Origin: Thiobacillus denitrificans ATCC 25259
Lineage (GTDB): Bacteria; Pseudomonadota; Gammaproteobacteria; Burkholderiales; Thiobacillaceae
Length of the DNA: 64,000 nucleotides
Direction: 5' to 3'
Assembly (NCBI RefSeq): GCF_000012745.1
Contig: NC_007404.1
Location: forward strand, 868,001-932,000
A program made the position numbers and the translations under genes. Positions 1 through 8,611 of this stretch are shown here, piece after piece (positions within the stretch are counted from its first letter, which is position 1; every line of letters starts with the position of its first letter). The notes under the pieces were generated by a model. That model was given only the letters and a program-made list of their open reading frames with translations, was not told the DNA's origin and made no database searches.

Positions 1-1
1 G

Positions 2-1000
2 GCGCGGCTGGTCCACAGCCCCGGCGCTGCGCGCGAAGCCTTCGAGGCAAGCGATCCGCCGCCACGGCTCGAAAGCGCGGCGGACACCGCACTGCCGCCC
101 TGTGCATTCAGCTACCCGGAATGGGATTGCCGCACGAGTCGTTACCGTGAAAACGCTGTTGCACTTTTCTCGCATCCGGCGAAACCGGGCGGCGCGAAAT
201 GGGTCGCCGACGCGTTGCAGCGCAACGCCGGCCTGCTCGCACAGATCCGCCGGCGGCTCGGCGCGATTCGTCCCGACCGCACGATCCTGCGCGGGCAGAC
301 CGCGGGGGACGAGATCGACCTCGACGCGGTCGTCGCCGCGCGGGGCGAGCGCCGGGCCGGCGCGACAGGCGACGCGCGCTTCTACCGCTCCCGTCGTCCG
401 GCGCCGCGCACGCTCGCGCTTGTGCTCCTGGTCGACGCGAGCGCGTCGACCGACGCATGGGTGACGCGCAAGGACCGCGTCATCGACATCGAGAAGGAGG
501 CGGCGCTGCTCGCCGCGGCGGGGCTCGAGACCTTGCGAACGCGCTTCGCGGTGCTCGCGTTTTCGGGCGAAGGCCCGGCCGGCGTGCAGATACGCGAGAT
601 CAAGCGTTTCGACGAGACCTGGGATGCAAGCGCACAGCGTCGCCTCGCCGGCCTCGAGCCCGACCGCTACACCCGGCTCGGCGCCGCCCTACGCCACGCC
701 AACGCCTTGCTCGCGGCGTGCGCGGCTGACCACCGGCTGTTGCTACTTTTGTCGGACGGGCGGCCCAACGACTGCGACCGCTACGCGAGCCGCTACGGCA
801 TCGAAGACGCGCGCCAAGCGCTCACCGAGGCGCGGCTCAAGCGCATTTCGCCCTACTGCTTCACGGTCGACCGCGCCGGCGGCAGTTATCTGCCGACGAT
901 TTTCGGCAGCGAGGGCTACACAGTGGTGCAGCACCCGCAACAGCTGCCGGTCGCGTTCATCAACTGGCTGCGGCGCGCGGCGCGCGTGTGCATGCGCTAG
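2..1000 (+). CDS. norD: NorD, nitric oxide reductase activation protein (3' part)
   Basis: The gene is open from the left edge, so only the last 332 residues are seen. NorD works with the MoxR ATPase NorQ to mature membrane nitric oxide reductase in denitrifiers. The fragment has the YPEWD motif typical of NorD (fragment residues 38-42), then a von Willebrand A domain with a DASAS metal-binding site (145-149) and an LSDGRPND segment (250-257). This is the normal C-terminal layout of the NorD/CbbO family. A second family member (49132-51249) lies in this window. The NorD assignment over CbbO rests on the YPEWDCRTSRYRENAV region. Family certain, subtype likely; the norCBQ genes would lie to the left, outside the window. 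Confidence 0.88.
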   Translation, partial: ARLVHSPGAAREAFEASDPPPRLESAADTALPPCAFSYPEWDCRTSRYRENAVALFSHPAKPGGAKWVADALQRNAGLLAQIRRRLGAIRPDRTILRGQTAGDEIDLDAVVAARGERRAGATGDARFYRSRRPAPRTLALVLLVDASASTDAWVTRKDRVIDIEKEAALLAAAGLETLRTRFAVLAFSGEGPAGVQIREIKRFDETWDASAQRRLAGLEPDRYTRLGAALRHANALLAACAADHRLLLLLSDGRPNDCDRYASRYGIEDARQALTEARLKRISPYCFTVDRAGGSYLPTIFGSEGYTVVQHPQQLPVAFINWLRRAARVCMR

Positions 1001-1013
1001 ACGCGCCGCTGGC

Positions 1014-1322
1014 TCAGCCTTCGTCGTAGCCTTCGTCGACCGGGTTGTCGACCAGATGGAACGGATGGTCGATCGGCATATCCATGAATTCCTTGCGCGT
1101 CGACTCGTTCTCGAAATAGATCGTGAGATTGCCGTCGACGAGCGTCGGCAGTCCGGACGGATCGTCGATCTTGCGTCCGGTGATCGGGTCGGCGCGGCTG
1201 ACGATCCAGTTCGGTTCGTGCAGATGCGTGCTCTGCCCCTGGTCGCGCGGCAAGGGGTCGGTCGCAATGTAGTTGCTGGTCGAATAATTGTGAATGGTCG
1301 AATCCTGACGAGCGATGTCCAT
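1014..1322 (-). CDS. Conserved-looking hypothetical protein next to norD
   Basis: A 102-residue protein that I do not recognise. It has no signal peptide or membrane segment, is rich in Asp, Ser and Thr, and ends in an acidic tail. It contains an NWIVSRADPITGRKIDDPSG stretch that reads like a folded domain rather than random translation. The ATG is preceded by AAGGAG at good spacing. Its amino acid use is unlike the Arg/Ala-rich antisense frames around it, which supports a real gene. It converges on norD, with stop codons 13 bp apart, so it is a separate transcript. A role in denitrification is only a guess from position. Confidence 0.72.
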   Translation of the reverse strand: MDIARQDSTIHNYSTSNYIATDPLPRDQGQSTHLHEPNWIVSRADPITGRKIDDPSGLPTLVDGNLTIYFENESTRKEFMDMPIDHPFHLVDNPVDEGYDEG

Positions 1323-1457
1323 GTTTGGCTCCTTGGGAGGATTGAATGGCCGACCGCTGCGGACAGCGGTCCCGTGTCCGGCTTTTTCTTCGAGCTTTAT
1401 TGATAGACGATCGTGGGGACTTGGGGTTCCGCCCCGACCATCAGAAGCGGACGCGGA

Positions 1458-2870
1458 CTACAGGGCGCGGATCGTGAACTTCGACTTGGCGAGTTGCGTC
1501 TTGAGCAGCTTGTAGGTGTCGAGATCGAAGGGCGCGCGTGCCGCGTGTTCGAGCAGTTCGCCGATCTCGGCTTCGCTCTTCGCGGTGCCCAGATAGCGCC
1601 AGGCGTGCACGACGTGGACTTCCTCGACGTCGAGAAAGTCGTCGCGCTCGACGAGTCCGATCGCGCCGGGGTAGGCCCAGCTTTTCATTTTCGTTTTCGC
1701 GAGCGCGGCCATCAGCCGGGCGCTGTGAAGGCCGGCCGTCTCCTTGCCCGCGCAGGCGCCGCGGCATTTTTGTACCTGAAAGGCGAAGCAGGGGCTGTCG
1801 GGGCGCGCGGGTTTCTCGAGCCCGAGGACGACCGGGCAGAGTTGATGCGCGTCGGCGATCTTGCGCAAGGCGAGCGTCGCCTGGCGGCGGCTCGAGAACG
1901 GGCCGAAGAGGTCGCCGTCGCGGCCGAAGTCCGGGTCGTCGGCGGTCACGAGCACCGGGCGGAAGTCGCCGGGCGCGACTTCGTCGAGCCGCCAGGCGCA
2001 GAGTTCGGACGCGCGGCGCAGCCGCCGGTTGTGTGCGGGCGCGCCTTCCTTGATGAGCCGCGATTCGAGCAAGAGCGCGCCGAGTTCGCCGACCGTTTCG
2101 CGCCACTCGACGCGGCGCACCTGCTGGGTCAATTGCATCGCCTTGTATTCGCGGGTGTCGGCCGCGAAGTGCGAGAACACGCGCTGGCGCAGATTGACGC
2201 TCTTGCCGACGTAGAGCAGCACGTCGTTTTCGCCATAGAAGAGATACACCCCCGGCGACTCGGGCAGGTCTTCGAGCAGGGCGGGATCGAGGTGCGGCGG
2301 CAGCGCGGGGCGCAGGAGTTGGTGCGCGACGGCCTCGGCGAGCGCCTGCGCCTCGTGTTCGCGCTGCAGCGTGCGCCAAAACTGCCAGATCAGGTCGGCG
2401 TCGGCGAGCGCACGGTGGCGGTCGCCCTCGGTTGCCAGGCCGTGGCGCGCGATCAGGCTGTCGAGGTTGTGGCGGTAGTGTTCGGGAAAGAGCCGGCGCG
2501 ACAGGCGCACCGTGCACAGCACGTCGGCGCGGAAGCGGCGGCCGAGGCGCTGGTATTCGTGCTTGAGAAAGCCGTAGTCGAAGCGCGCGTTATGCGCGAT
2601 GAAGAGGCGCCCGTCGAGCCGCTCGGCGAGTTCGTCGGCGACGCGTGCGAAGGTCGGCGCGTCGGCGACCATCTCGTTGCTGATGCCGGTGAGCTGCTGG
2701 ATGAATTGCGGAATCGCGCGCTCGGGGTTGACGAGCGTGCTCCAGGTCTCGACCCGGTCGCCGTCGACGACGACGACGCCGATTTCGGTCACGCGGTCAC
2801 GCGCGGCGTTGGCGCCGGTGGTTTCGAGGTCGACGAAGGCGAGGCGCTGGGGAATCACGGTGGTGTGCAA
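1458..2870 (-). CDS. DnaQ-type 3'-5' exonuclease fused to a GIY-YIG (UvrC/Cho-like) nuclease
   Basis: The 470-residue protein carries a DEDDh exonuclease domain: VDLETTG at 13-19 (D14, E16), HNARFD at 93-98 and HRALADAD at 152-159. This is followed by a GIY-YIG endonuclease domain (GVYLFYG 207-213, LYVGKS 219-224, Arg228) and a C-terminal region like the UvrC homologue Cho. The exonuclease half resembles the PolIII epsilon subunit. The fusion is known in proteobacteria and is thought to act in DNA repair. It starts 54 bp after dnaE2 on the same strand, so it could be read from the SOS-controlled imu transcript. The longest frame begins with TTG at 2870; GTG at 2858 is an alternative. Neither has a clear ribosome site. 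Confidence 0.85.
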   Translation of the reverse strand: MHTTVIPQRLAFVDLETTGANAARDRVTEIGVVVVDGDRVETWSTLVNPERAIPQFIQQLTGISNEMVADAPTFARVADELAERLDGRLFIAHNARFDYGFLKHEYQRLGRRFRADVLCTVRLSRRLFPEHYRHNLDSLIARHGLATEGDRHRALADADLIWQFWRTLQREHEAQALAEAVAHQLLRPALPPHLDPALLEDLPESPGVYLFYGENDVLLYVGKSVNLRQRVFSHFAADTREYKAMQLTQQVRRVEWRETVGELGALLLESRLIKEGAPAHNRRLRRASELCAWRLDEVAPGDFRPVLVTADDPDFGRDGDLFGPFSSRRQATLALRKIADAHQLCPVVLGLEKPARPDSPCFAFQVQKCRGACAGKETAGLHSARLMAALAKTKMKSWAYPGAIGLVERDDFLDVEEVHVVHAWRYLGTAKSEAEIGELLEHAARAPFDLDTYKLLKTQLAKSKFTIRAL

Positions 2871-2924
2871 AGGAATGGCGTGTCAGAGGGCGAAGCGCGT
2901 CGCGAGTTCCGCGTGCATGAAGCG

Positions 2925-5900
2925 TCAGTGAAAGTCGCGCGAATGCGTCACAAGGCGGCCGAGCAGCGGGGTCAGGTCCTGCAGGCGGCCGGCGACGAGA
3001 TGCACGACCTCGCCCTGGCGTTCGAGCACACCATACACCGCCAGCAGCCGTGCGCCCAGCAGTTCGCGCCGCTGCCGTTCGGCGAGGTCGCGCCAGACGA
3101 TGACGTTGGTCGGCCCGGTCTCGTCCTCGAGCGTTAGAAAGGTCACGCCGCTCGCCGTGCCCGGGCGCTGCCGCGTGACGACGAGTCCGGCCGTGCACGC
3201 GAAGCGGCCGTGCGCCAGCCTGCCCAGGGCTTCGGCCGGGGCGAGCCGGCGCCGCGCCAGCAGCGGGCGCAAGAGCGCCAGCGGATGGCGGCCAAGCGTG
3301 AGTCCGAGGGCCGCGTAGTCGGCGGCGACGTCCTGGCCTTCGCTCAGCGGAAGCAGCTCGGGCTGGACGTCCTCGCTCACGTCGAGGGCGAGCGGCGCGT
3401 TCTGCTCGATGCCGGCGACCTGCCACGCGGCCTGCCTGCGGTGCCCCGAGAGGGCCGCGAGCGCGCCGGCGCGCGCGAGATGCTTGAGGTCGCGTGGCGC
3501 GAGGCCGCCGCGGCGGGCGAGGTCTTCGACGCTTGCAAAGGGCTGTTGCGCACGCGCCGCGGCGACGCGCGCGCCGCATTCGAGCGAGAGGCCCTTGACC
3601 ATGCGCAGGCCGAGACGCAGTGCCGGCTTCCGACTCCCGGCGGCCGGCTCGAGCGTGCAGTCCCAGGCGCTCGCGGTGACGTCGACCGACAACACCTCGA
3701 CGGCGTGGCGCCGCGCGTCCTGCACGAGCTGGGCTGGCGCGTAGAAGCCCATCGGCTGGCTGTTCAGCAGCGCGCAGGTGAAGGCCGCCGGCTCGTGGCG
3801 CTTGAGCCACGCCGAGACGTAGACCAGGAGCGCGAAGCTCGCGGCGTGCGACTCGGGGAAGCCGTATTCGCCGAAGCCGAGGATCTGCTGGAAGATCTGC
3901 TGCGCGAAGCTCTCGTCGTAGCCGCGTTCGCGCATGCCGTCGATGAGGCGGCGCTCGAAGTGTTCGAGCCCGCCGCGCCGGCGCCATGCCGCCATCGAAC
4001 GCCGCACCTGATCGGCCTCGCCCGGCGTGAAGCCCGCGGCGACGATCGCGAGCTGCATGACCTGCTCCTGGAAGATCGGCACGCCGAGCGTGCGTTCGAG
4101 CACGCCGCGCACGGCCTCGCTTGGATAGGTCACGGGTTCGAGCCCCTGGCGACGGCGCAGATAGGGATGAATCATGCCGCCCTGGATCGGGCCGGGCCGC
4201 ACGATCGCGACTTCGATCACCAGGTCGTAGAAGTTGCGCGGCCGCATGCGCGGCAGCATCGACATCTGCGCGCGCGACTCGATCTGGAACACGCCGATGG
4301 TGTCGGCGCGGCCGAGCATGTCGTAGACCGCCGGGTCTTCGGACGGGATGTCCGACAGCTCGAGGCGCCGGCCGCGCAGCCGGCCGAGTTCGTCGAGCGC
4401 GCGCCGGATCGCCGAGAGCATGCCGAGCGCGAGCACGTCGACTTTCAACAGACCGAGCGCGTCGAGGTCGTCTTTGTCCCACTGGATGATCGTGCGCTCG
4501 GGCATCGCCGCGTTCTCGATCGGCACCAGTTGCGAAAGCTGGCCGCGCGCGATCACGAAGCCGCCGACGTGCTGCGAGAGATGGCGCGGAAAGCCGAGCA
4601 ATTCCTCGACGCGGTCGAGCAGCAGGCGGACCTTGGGGTGGGCGGGATCGAAGCCGGCCTCGACGAGCCGCTGCGGCGCGACCTTGCGGCCGTCCCACCA
4701 CGAGGTCGACCGCGCCAGCCGGTCGACCTGATCGAGGTCGAAGCCGAGCGCCTTGCCGACGTCCCGGAGTGCGCTCTTGGGCCGGTAGGTGATGACGGTC
4801 GCGGCGAGTGCGGCGCGGTCGCGGCCATATTTCGTGTACAGATACTGGATCACTTCCTCGCGCCGCTCGTGCTCGAAGTCGACGTCGATGTCGGGCGGTT
4901 CGTTGCGCTCCTTGGAGATGAAGCGCTCGAACAGCATGTCCATGCAGGCCGGGTTCACTTCGGTGATGAAGAGCGCGTAGCACACCGCCGAATTGGCCGC
5001 CGAGCCGCGCCCCTGGCAGAGGATGCCGCGGCTGCGCGCAAAGCGCACGATGTCGTGCACGGTCAGGAAATACGGCTCGTAGCGCAGTTCCTCGATGAGC
5101 GCGAGTTCGTGCTCGACGAGCGTACGCACCTTGGCGGGCGGGCCGTCGGGAAAGCGCCGGACGAGACCGTCTTCGGTCAGCCGGCGCAGGTGCGAAATCG
5201 GCGTTTCGCCTTCGGGTACGAGCTCCTCGGGATATTCATAGCGCAGCTCGTCGAGCGAGAAACTGCAGCGCGCGGCGACCACGAGCGTCTCGGCGAGCCA
5301 GGCGGCGGGATAGAGCGTGGCGAGGTCGGACGGCGCGCGCAGATGGCGTTCGCCGTTGGGGTGAAGCGCGGCGCCGGCCTCCGCGAGCGGCACGCCCAGT
5401 CGAATCGCGGTGAGCGTGTCCTGCAGCGCGCGGCGACCCGCGACGTGCATGTGCACGTCGCCCGCGGCGACGCGCGGCAGGCCGGCGGCTTCGCCCAGTT
5501 CATCGAGCGCGGCGAGGCGCGCGGCGTCGTCGGACGCGCGAAAGCGCTCGGCGGCGAGCCAGGCGCGCCGCGGGAAGCGCGCCACGATCTGGCGCGCCTG
5601 CGCGAGCGTCGGCAGCGGCTCGGGCAGCAGCACGACGAGGCAGCCGGGCAGGCCGCTCGCGAGGAGGTCGTCGAGGCCCAGTCGATAACGGCCCTTGAGG
5701 GCATTGCGACGGCCATGGGTGATGAAGGCGGAAAGCGCGCCGTAGCCCGCGCGGTCGGTCGCGAGCACGACGAGGCGCAGGCCTTCGACGAGCGTGAATT
5801 CGCTGCCGACGATCAGCTTCATGCCGCAGGCCTTGGCCGCCGTGTGCGCGCGCACGACGCCGGCGAGCGAGCATTCGTCGGTCAATGCCAGCGCCGCGTA

Positions 5901-5996
5901 GCCGAGCTCGGCCGCGCGCGCGACGAGTTCTTCCGGATGCGACGCGCCGCGCAGGAAGGTGAAGTTGCTCAGGCAGTGCAGCTCGGCGTAGGGCAT
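2925..5996 (-). CDS. dnaE2: Error-prone DNA polymerase III alpha subunit DnaE2 (ImuC)
   Basis: This 1023-residue C-family polymerase is the catalytic enzyme of the ImuA-ImuB-DnaE2 translesion mutasome. It has an N-terminal PHP domain (starting [20 protein letters not shown]), the GRGSAANS segment at 329-336, and the catalytic PDIDVDF motif at 368-374 that supplies the metal-binding aspartates. It is shorter than the replicative DnaE also present here (1141 aa at 38765) and lacks its long C-terminal tail, as DnaE2 proteins do. It lies downstream of imuA and imuB on the same strand, so it should belong to the LexA-controlled cassette. A block of heptamer repeats separates it from imuB. Confidence 0.95.
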   Translation of the reverse strand: MPYAELHCLSNFTFLRGASHPEELVARAAELGYAALALTDECSLAGVVRAHTAAKACGMKLIVGSEFTLVEGLRLVVLATDRAGYGALSAFITHGRRNALKGRYRLGLDDLLASGLPGCLVVLLPEPLPTLAQARQIVARFPRRAWLAAERFRASDDAARLAALDELGEAAGLPRVAAGDVHMHVAGRRALQDTLTAIRLGVPLAEAGAALHPNGERHLRAPSDLATLYPAAWLAETLVVAARCSFSLDELRYEYPEELVPEGETPISHLRRLTEDGLVRRFPDGPPAKVRTLVEHELALIEELRYEPYFLTVHDIVRFARSRGILCQGRGSAANSAVCYALFITEVNPACMDMLFERFISKERNEPPDIDVDFEHERREEVIQYLYTKYGRDRAALAATVITYRPKSALRDVGKALGFDLDQVDRLARSTSWWDGRKVAPQRLVEAGFDPAHPKVRLLLDRVEELLGFPRHLSQHVGGFVIARGQLSQLVPIENAAMPERTIIQWDKDDLDALGLLKVDVLALGMLSAIRRALDELGRLRGRRLELSDIPSEDPAVYDMLGRADTIGVFQIESRAQMSMLPRMRPRNFYDLVIEVAIVRPGPIQGGMIHPYLRRRQGLEPVTYPSEAVRGVLERTLGVPIFQEQVMQLAIVAAGFTPGEADQVRRSMAAWRRRGGLEHFERRLIDGMRERGYDESFAQQIFQQILGFGEYGFPESHAASFALLVYVSAWLKRHEPAAFTCALLNSQPMGFYAPAQLVQDARRHAVEVLSVDVTASAWDCTLEPAAGSRKPALRLGLRMVKGLSLECGARVAAARAQQPFASVEDLARRGGLAPRDLKHLARAGALAALSGHRRQAAWQVAGIEQNAPLALDVSEDVQPELLPLSEGQDVAADYAALGLTLGRHPLALLRPLLARRRLAPAEALGRLAHGRFACTAGLVVTRQRPGTASGVTFLTLEDETGPTNVIVWRDLAERQRRELLGARLLAVYGVLERQGEVVHLVAGRLQDLTPLLGRLVTHSRDFH

Positions 5997-6000
5997 GTTG

Positions 6001-6150
6001 GGGGCTAGGGGCTAGGGGCTAGGGGCTAGGGTCAGGGGTCAGGGGTCAGGGGTCAGGGGTCAGGGATCAGGGATCAGGGATCAGGGATCAGGGAGGCGCG
6101 GGCATCGCCCGCACTTCCCCTGACCCCTGAATCCCGACCCCTGACCCCTC
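6001..6150. repeat. Heptanucleotide tandem repeat block between imuB and dnaE2
   Basis: Three variants of a G-rich 7-bp unit run in series on the plus strand: GGGGCTA about four times from 6001, then GGGGTCA about five times, then GGGATCA about four times to near 6094. After a short GC-rich spacer, units of the opposite orientation (CCCCTGA-like) follow at about 6116-6150. The block sits exactly in the gap between the imuB stop and the dnaE2 start. Such arrays resemble the short tandem heptamers known from cyanobacteria and some proteobacteria. Copy number is likely to vary between strains. The inverted copies could form a long imperfect hairpin in the mRNA. Confidence 0.9.
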
Positions 6151-6153
6151 CTC

Positions 6154-7557
6154 TCAGGCGAACAACCCGTGCACGAACCATTCGCCGGTCGCGCGTTCGC
6201 AGTAGACCCAGAGCCGGGCGCCGGCGCGGTCCTGGGCGACGTAGTAGTCGCGCGTTGCGTCGCGGCCGTCCCACCAGCCGCTCTCGATGCGTTCGACAGC
6301 GCCTTTGAGGACGAGGTCGCCGTTGCGGCAGGGGAGGGGACGCGGCAGCAGCCACAGCGGACGCTTGGGGGCCGCGGCAGGCTTCGTCCGGGTGCCGGCT
6401 TCGCAGCGGCGCCAGGCGCGCTCGGGGCGGTGGTCGGCCACGGCTTCGACGCCGTAGACCGCGTCGCGGCCGAGGCGGACGCGCAGGCGTTCGAGCAGAA
6501 GGTCGCCGTCGCCGGCTTCCTCGCCGCGCTGGAACAGGTCCGGGCTCGACCCGTGCAAAGGCTGGAGCCGACGCGCCCTGAGCCGCACCGCATATACCGG
6601 CGCCGGCAGGACGGTGCGTTCGAGCGTTTCGCGCAGCAGGAGCAGCATGCGGCTCGCCGCGCGCACCGGCTTGACGAAGCCGAGCTTGAGGACGGTATCC
6701 GGCCGGCCTTCGTGGCGGCAGACGTATTCGAGTGCCTGCACGCCGGCCTGGCGCAGCGCGAGATAGCCTTCGAGCTCCGGCAGCAGGCGGCGCGCGACGA
6801 AGAGCAGGGCTTCGGCGTGCTCGACCGGCGCCGGCAGTTCGAGGCGGCGCTCGAAACGCGGCGGCGGCGCGAAAAAGGCGCGTGGTTCGGGCAGGCGGCC
6901 GAGCGCCCGGTCGAGCTGGTCGAGCAGGCCCTGGCCGTAGCGGCGCGCGAGACCGGCCCGTGGCAGCTTCAGGCAATCGCCGAGGGTGTGCGCGCCGACG
7001 AGGTCGAGGCTTTCGCGCGTGTCGGGGGAAAGATCGAGCAGGCCGACCGGCAGGCGGGCGAGCCTGGCTTCGAGTGCGTTTGCGTCGACGGCGGTTTCCT
7101 CGCCGGCCTGCGCGAGCAGCCAGGCGCCGAGCGCGGTCGGCGCGCAGGCGGAAGTGGCGCTATAGGCCATGGCGTCGACGCCTTCGCGAACCCGGGCCCG
7201 CAGGTTGTCGAGGCCGCGGTGCAGGGTCAGGCAAGTGCCGACTTCGAGCAGCAAGCCGTCGGGCGCCTGCAGGCTCACTGAAGGAGTGAATCGCCCCGCC
7301 CAGGCTGCAAGTCCCGTCAGGGCCGCCTGTTCGTCCCCGGGGTCGCGCTGGCGCACGACGAGTTCGTCCGCCAGCGCCTGCGCGGCGGAAGCGGCCATCC
7401 CGGGGCGCACGCCGCGCTCGGCGGCCGGGTCGTTGCGGGCGATCACCCAGGTGCGGTTGCCCTGCTTCTCGACGACGGCGAGCGGCAGGGCGGACGCGCT
7501 GCCCCGGGTGAAGACTTCGAGGGAAAGCGCCGGGAAATGGAGGGCGAGCCACAACAT
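6154..7557 (-). CDS. imuB: ImuB, Y-family polymerase-like mutasome subunit
   Basis: A 467-residue protein of the DinB/UmuC superfamily. It begins MLWLALHFPALSLEVF, where active Y-family polymerases have their first catalytic Asp; that residue is missing, as in known ImuB proteins, which act as a scaffold rather than a polymerase. ImuB ties DnaE2 and ImuA to the beta clamp. It starts 21 bp after the imuA stop and is followed by dnaE2, giving the standard imuA-imuB-dnaE2 order. Expression should follow the SOS promoter upstream of imuA. Confidence 0.93.
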   Translation of the reverse strand: MLWLALHFPALSLEVFTRGSASALPLAVVEKQGNRTWVIARNDPAAERGVRPGMAASAAQALADELVVRQRDPGDEQAALTGLAAWAGRFTPSVSLQAPDGLLLEVGTCLTLHRGLDNLRARVREGVDAMAYSATSACAPTALGAWLLAQAGEETAVDANALEARLARLPVGLLDLSPDTRESLDLVGAHTLGDCLKLPRAGLARRYGQGLLDQLDRALGRLPEPRAFFAPPPRFERRLELPAPVEHAEALLFVARRLLPELEGYLALRQAGVQALEYVCRHEGRPDTVLKLGFVKPVRAASRMLLLLRETLERTVLPAPVYAVRLRARRLQPLHGSSPDLFQRGEEAGDGDLLLERLRVRLGRDAVYGVEAVADHRPERAWRRCEAGTRTKPAAAPKRPLWLLPRPLPCRNGDLVLKGAVERIESGWWDGRDATRDYYVAQDRAGARLWVYCERATGEWFVHGLFA

Positions 7558-7578
7558 GAGACTTACTCACACCCTGCT

Positions 7579-8265
7579 TCAGGAAGCGTGCGAAGCGGTT
7601 TTCCGTGCAGGGCCTGTCGACAGCGTGGAGGCCGGGCCACTGCCCGCAGGCCGCAGGTCGAGATGGAGCGGCCGCCCCAGCGGATTGCCGCGGCGCTTGA
7701 GGATGTGTACGGCGAGCCCGTCGGGGCGGGGTTCGAGGCGCAGCCGCAGGCCGGCGGGGGAGCGTTCCTGAGCGGCCGCCGCGCTGCGGAACAGCACGCC
7801 CCAGCTGCGCCCCGATTCGGCGCCGAGCTGCAGGCGGCGCATGCGTTTTTCGTCGGGCATTTCGAGCCAGTTCAGCACCGCGCCGCAGGCGCCGGAGCGC
7901 AGCGCCTGTTCGGCCGTCCACCAGGCGTCGGCCGGCGATTGCGGGCGCGCGATCAGGAGCCGTTCGAGGCGGATGCCGGACGCGGCCAGCGCCGGGGCAT
8001 AGGGCACGTGTGGCGGCGCGACCCAGGCGAGCCAGGCGCTTTGCCCGGATACGCGCGCAAGGGCGGGAAGCAGCAGGCGCAATTCGCCGATGCCTTCGCG
8101 TTCGAGCAGGATTTCGGTCAACGTGCCGCGTGGCCAGCCGCCGCCCGGCAGCTCGGCGTCGAGCTCTGCGAACCCGGTCGACAGCGTCTCCTCGCTCGCC
8201 TGCGCGAGCTGCTTGCCGCGCCAGATGCCCGGGTGCTGCAGCACGCTTTCGAGGGCGGCGCTCAT
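7579..8265 (-). CDS. imuA: ImuA, RecA-like SOS mutagenesis protein
   Basis: A 228-residue ImuA protein (often labelled SulA-like or RecA-like). Its start MSAALESVLQHPGIWRGKQL is typical of the family, and a RecA-fold core follows (LSTGFAELDAELPGGGWPRGTLTEIL). ImuA interacts with ImuB and RecA in translesion synthesis. The ATG at 8265 overlaps the stop of a 52-codon leader ORF in an ATGA arrangement. The only strong promoter upstream carries a perfect LexA box (8438-8457), so SOS induction is strongly supported. Confidence 0.93.
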   Translation of the reverse strand: MSAALESVLQHPGIWRGKQLAQASEETLSTGFAELDAELPGGGWPRGTLTEILLEREGIGELRLLLPALARVSGQSAWLAWVAPPHVPYAPALAASGIRLERLLIARPQSPADAWWTAEQALRSGACGAVLNWLEMPDEKRMRRLQLGAESGRSWGVLFRSAAAAQERSPAGLRLRLEPRPDGLAVHILKRRGNPLGRPLHLDLRPAGSGPASTLSTGPARKTASHAS

Positions 8266-8420
8266 CGCGGGGCGGGGCGGGTCGCGCCCCGCTTGAAACC
8301 GAGCCCGGCGTCGGGCGAGCCAAGCCCGCAGCGCGGCCCGATCCGGGCACGCGGGCCGCGGGCTTCGCGGTCGCGGGTCCGGTGCCGGATTTCCTGCGGA
8401 CGGGGGGTGAGAGGGGACAT
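8262..8420 (-). CDS. Possible 52-aa leader ORF coupled to imuA
   Basis: This is the first start codon on the predicted SOS transcript. ATG at 8420 has an AGGAG ribosome site six bases upstream, and the frame runs to a TGA that overlaps the imuA ATG. The predicted peptide is rich in Arg, Pro and Gly, with no recognisable domain, so it may be only a vehicle for translational coupling. It could also be a chance frame in GC-rich DNA. The ribosome site and the ATGA overlap are its only support. Confidence 0.4.
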   Translation of the reverse strand: MSPLTPRPQEIRHRTRDREARGPRARIGPRCGLGSPDAGLGFKRGATRPAPR

Positions 8421-8437
8421 GCGGGCTCCTGCAAAAC

Positions 8438-8457
8438 TACTGTTGATTTATACAGTA
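8438..8457. promoter_or_regulatory. LexA (SOS) box of the imu cassette
   Basis: The 20-mer TACTGTTGATTTATACAGTA fits the CTGT-N8-ACAG LexA consensus exactly (core 8440-8455). It covers the -10 element of the minus-strand imu promoter, which is how LexA repression normally works. It lies in the divergent gap between imuA and phosphoketolase. Confidence 0.9.
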
Positions 8458-8475
8458 TTCTGGGCGCGATTCCAA
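8447..8475 (-). promoter_or_regulatory. Sigma-70 promoter of imuA-imuB-dnaE2
   Basis: On the minus strand TTGGAA (8475-8470) and TATAAA (8452-8447) are separated by exactly 17 bp. The -10 hexamer lies inside the LexA box. Transcription should start near 8440, about 20 bases before the leader ORF start. The rest of the 346-bp gap between imuA and phosphoketolase (8266-8611) shows only the leader ORF and the phosphoketolase ribosome site. Confidence 0.75.
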
Positions 8476-8611
8476 GCCGCAAAAAATCCTGCGCGACGGC
8501 GCGAACTCGCTCGCGCCGCGTCCACGGCGGGGCGCCGCCATGTATTCCTTTGAACCATATACCGGGCGTCCAATCAGACTTGATCTGCTCGTGCACAAAG
8601 GGGAGACCAGC

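Noticed and set aside
3210-6008. A 930-codon open frame antisense to dnaE2
   Set aside because: Same artefact of high third-position GC; dnaE2 explains the region fully.
6001-6150. CRISPR or telomere-like array
   Set aside because: The units are 7 bp with no unique spacers and no cas genes, so it is a simple tandem repeat.
8540-8611. Phosphoketolase starting at ATG 8540
   Set aside because: No ribosome site there. ATG 8612 has AAGGGGAG and begins the family-like sequence.
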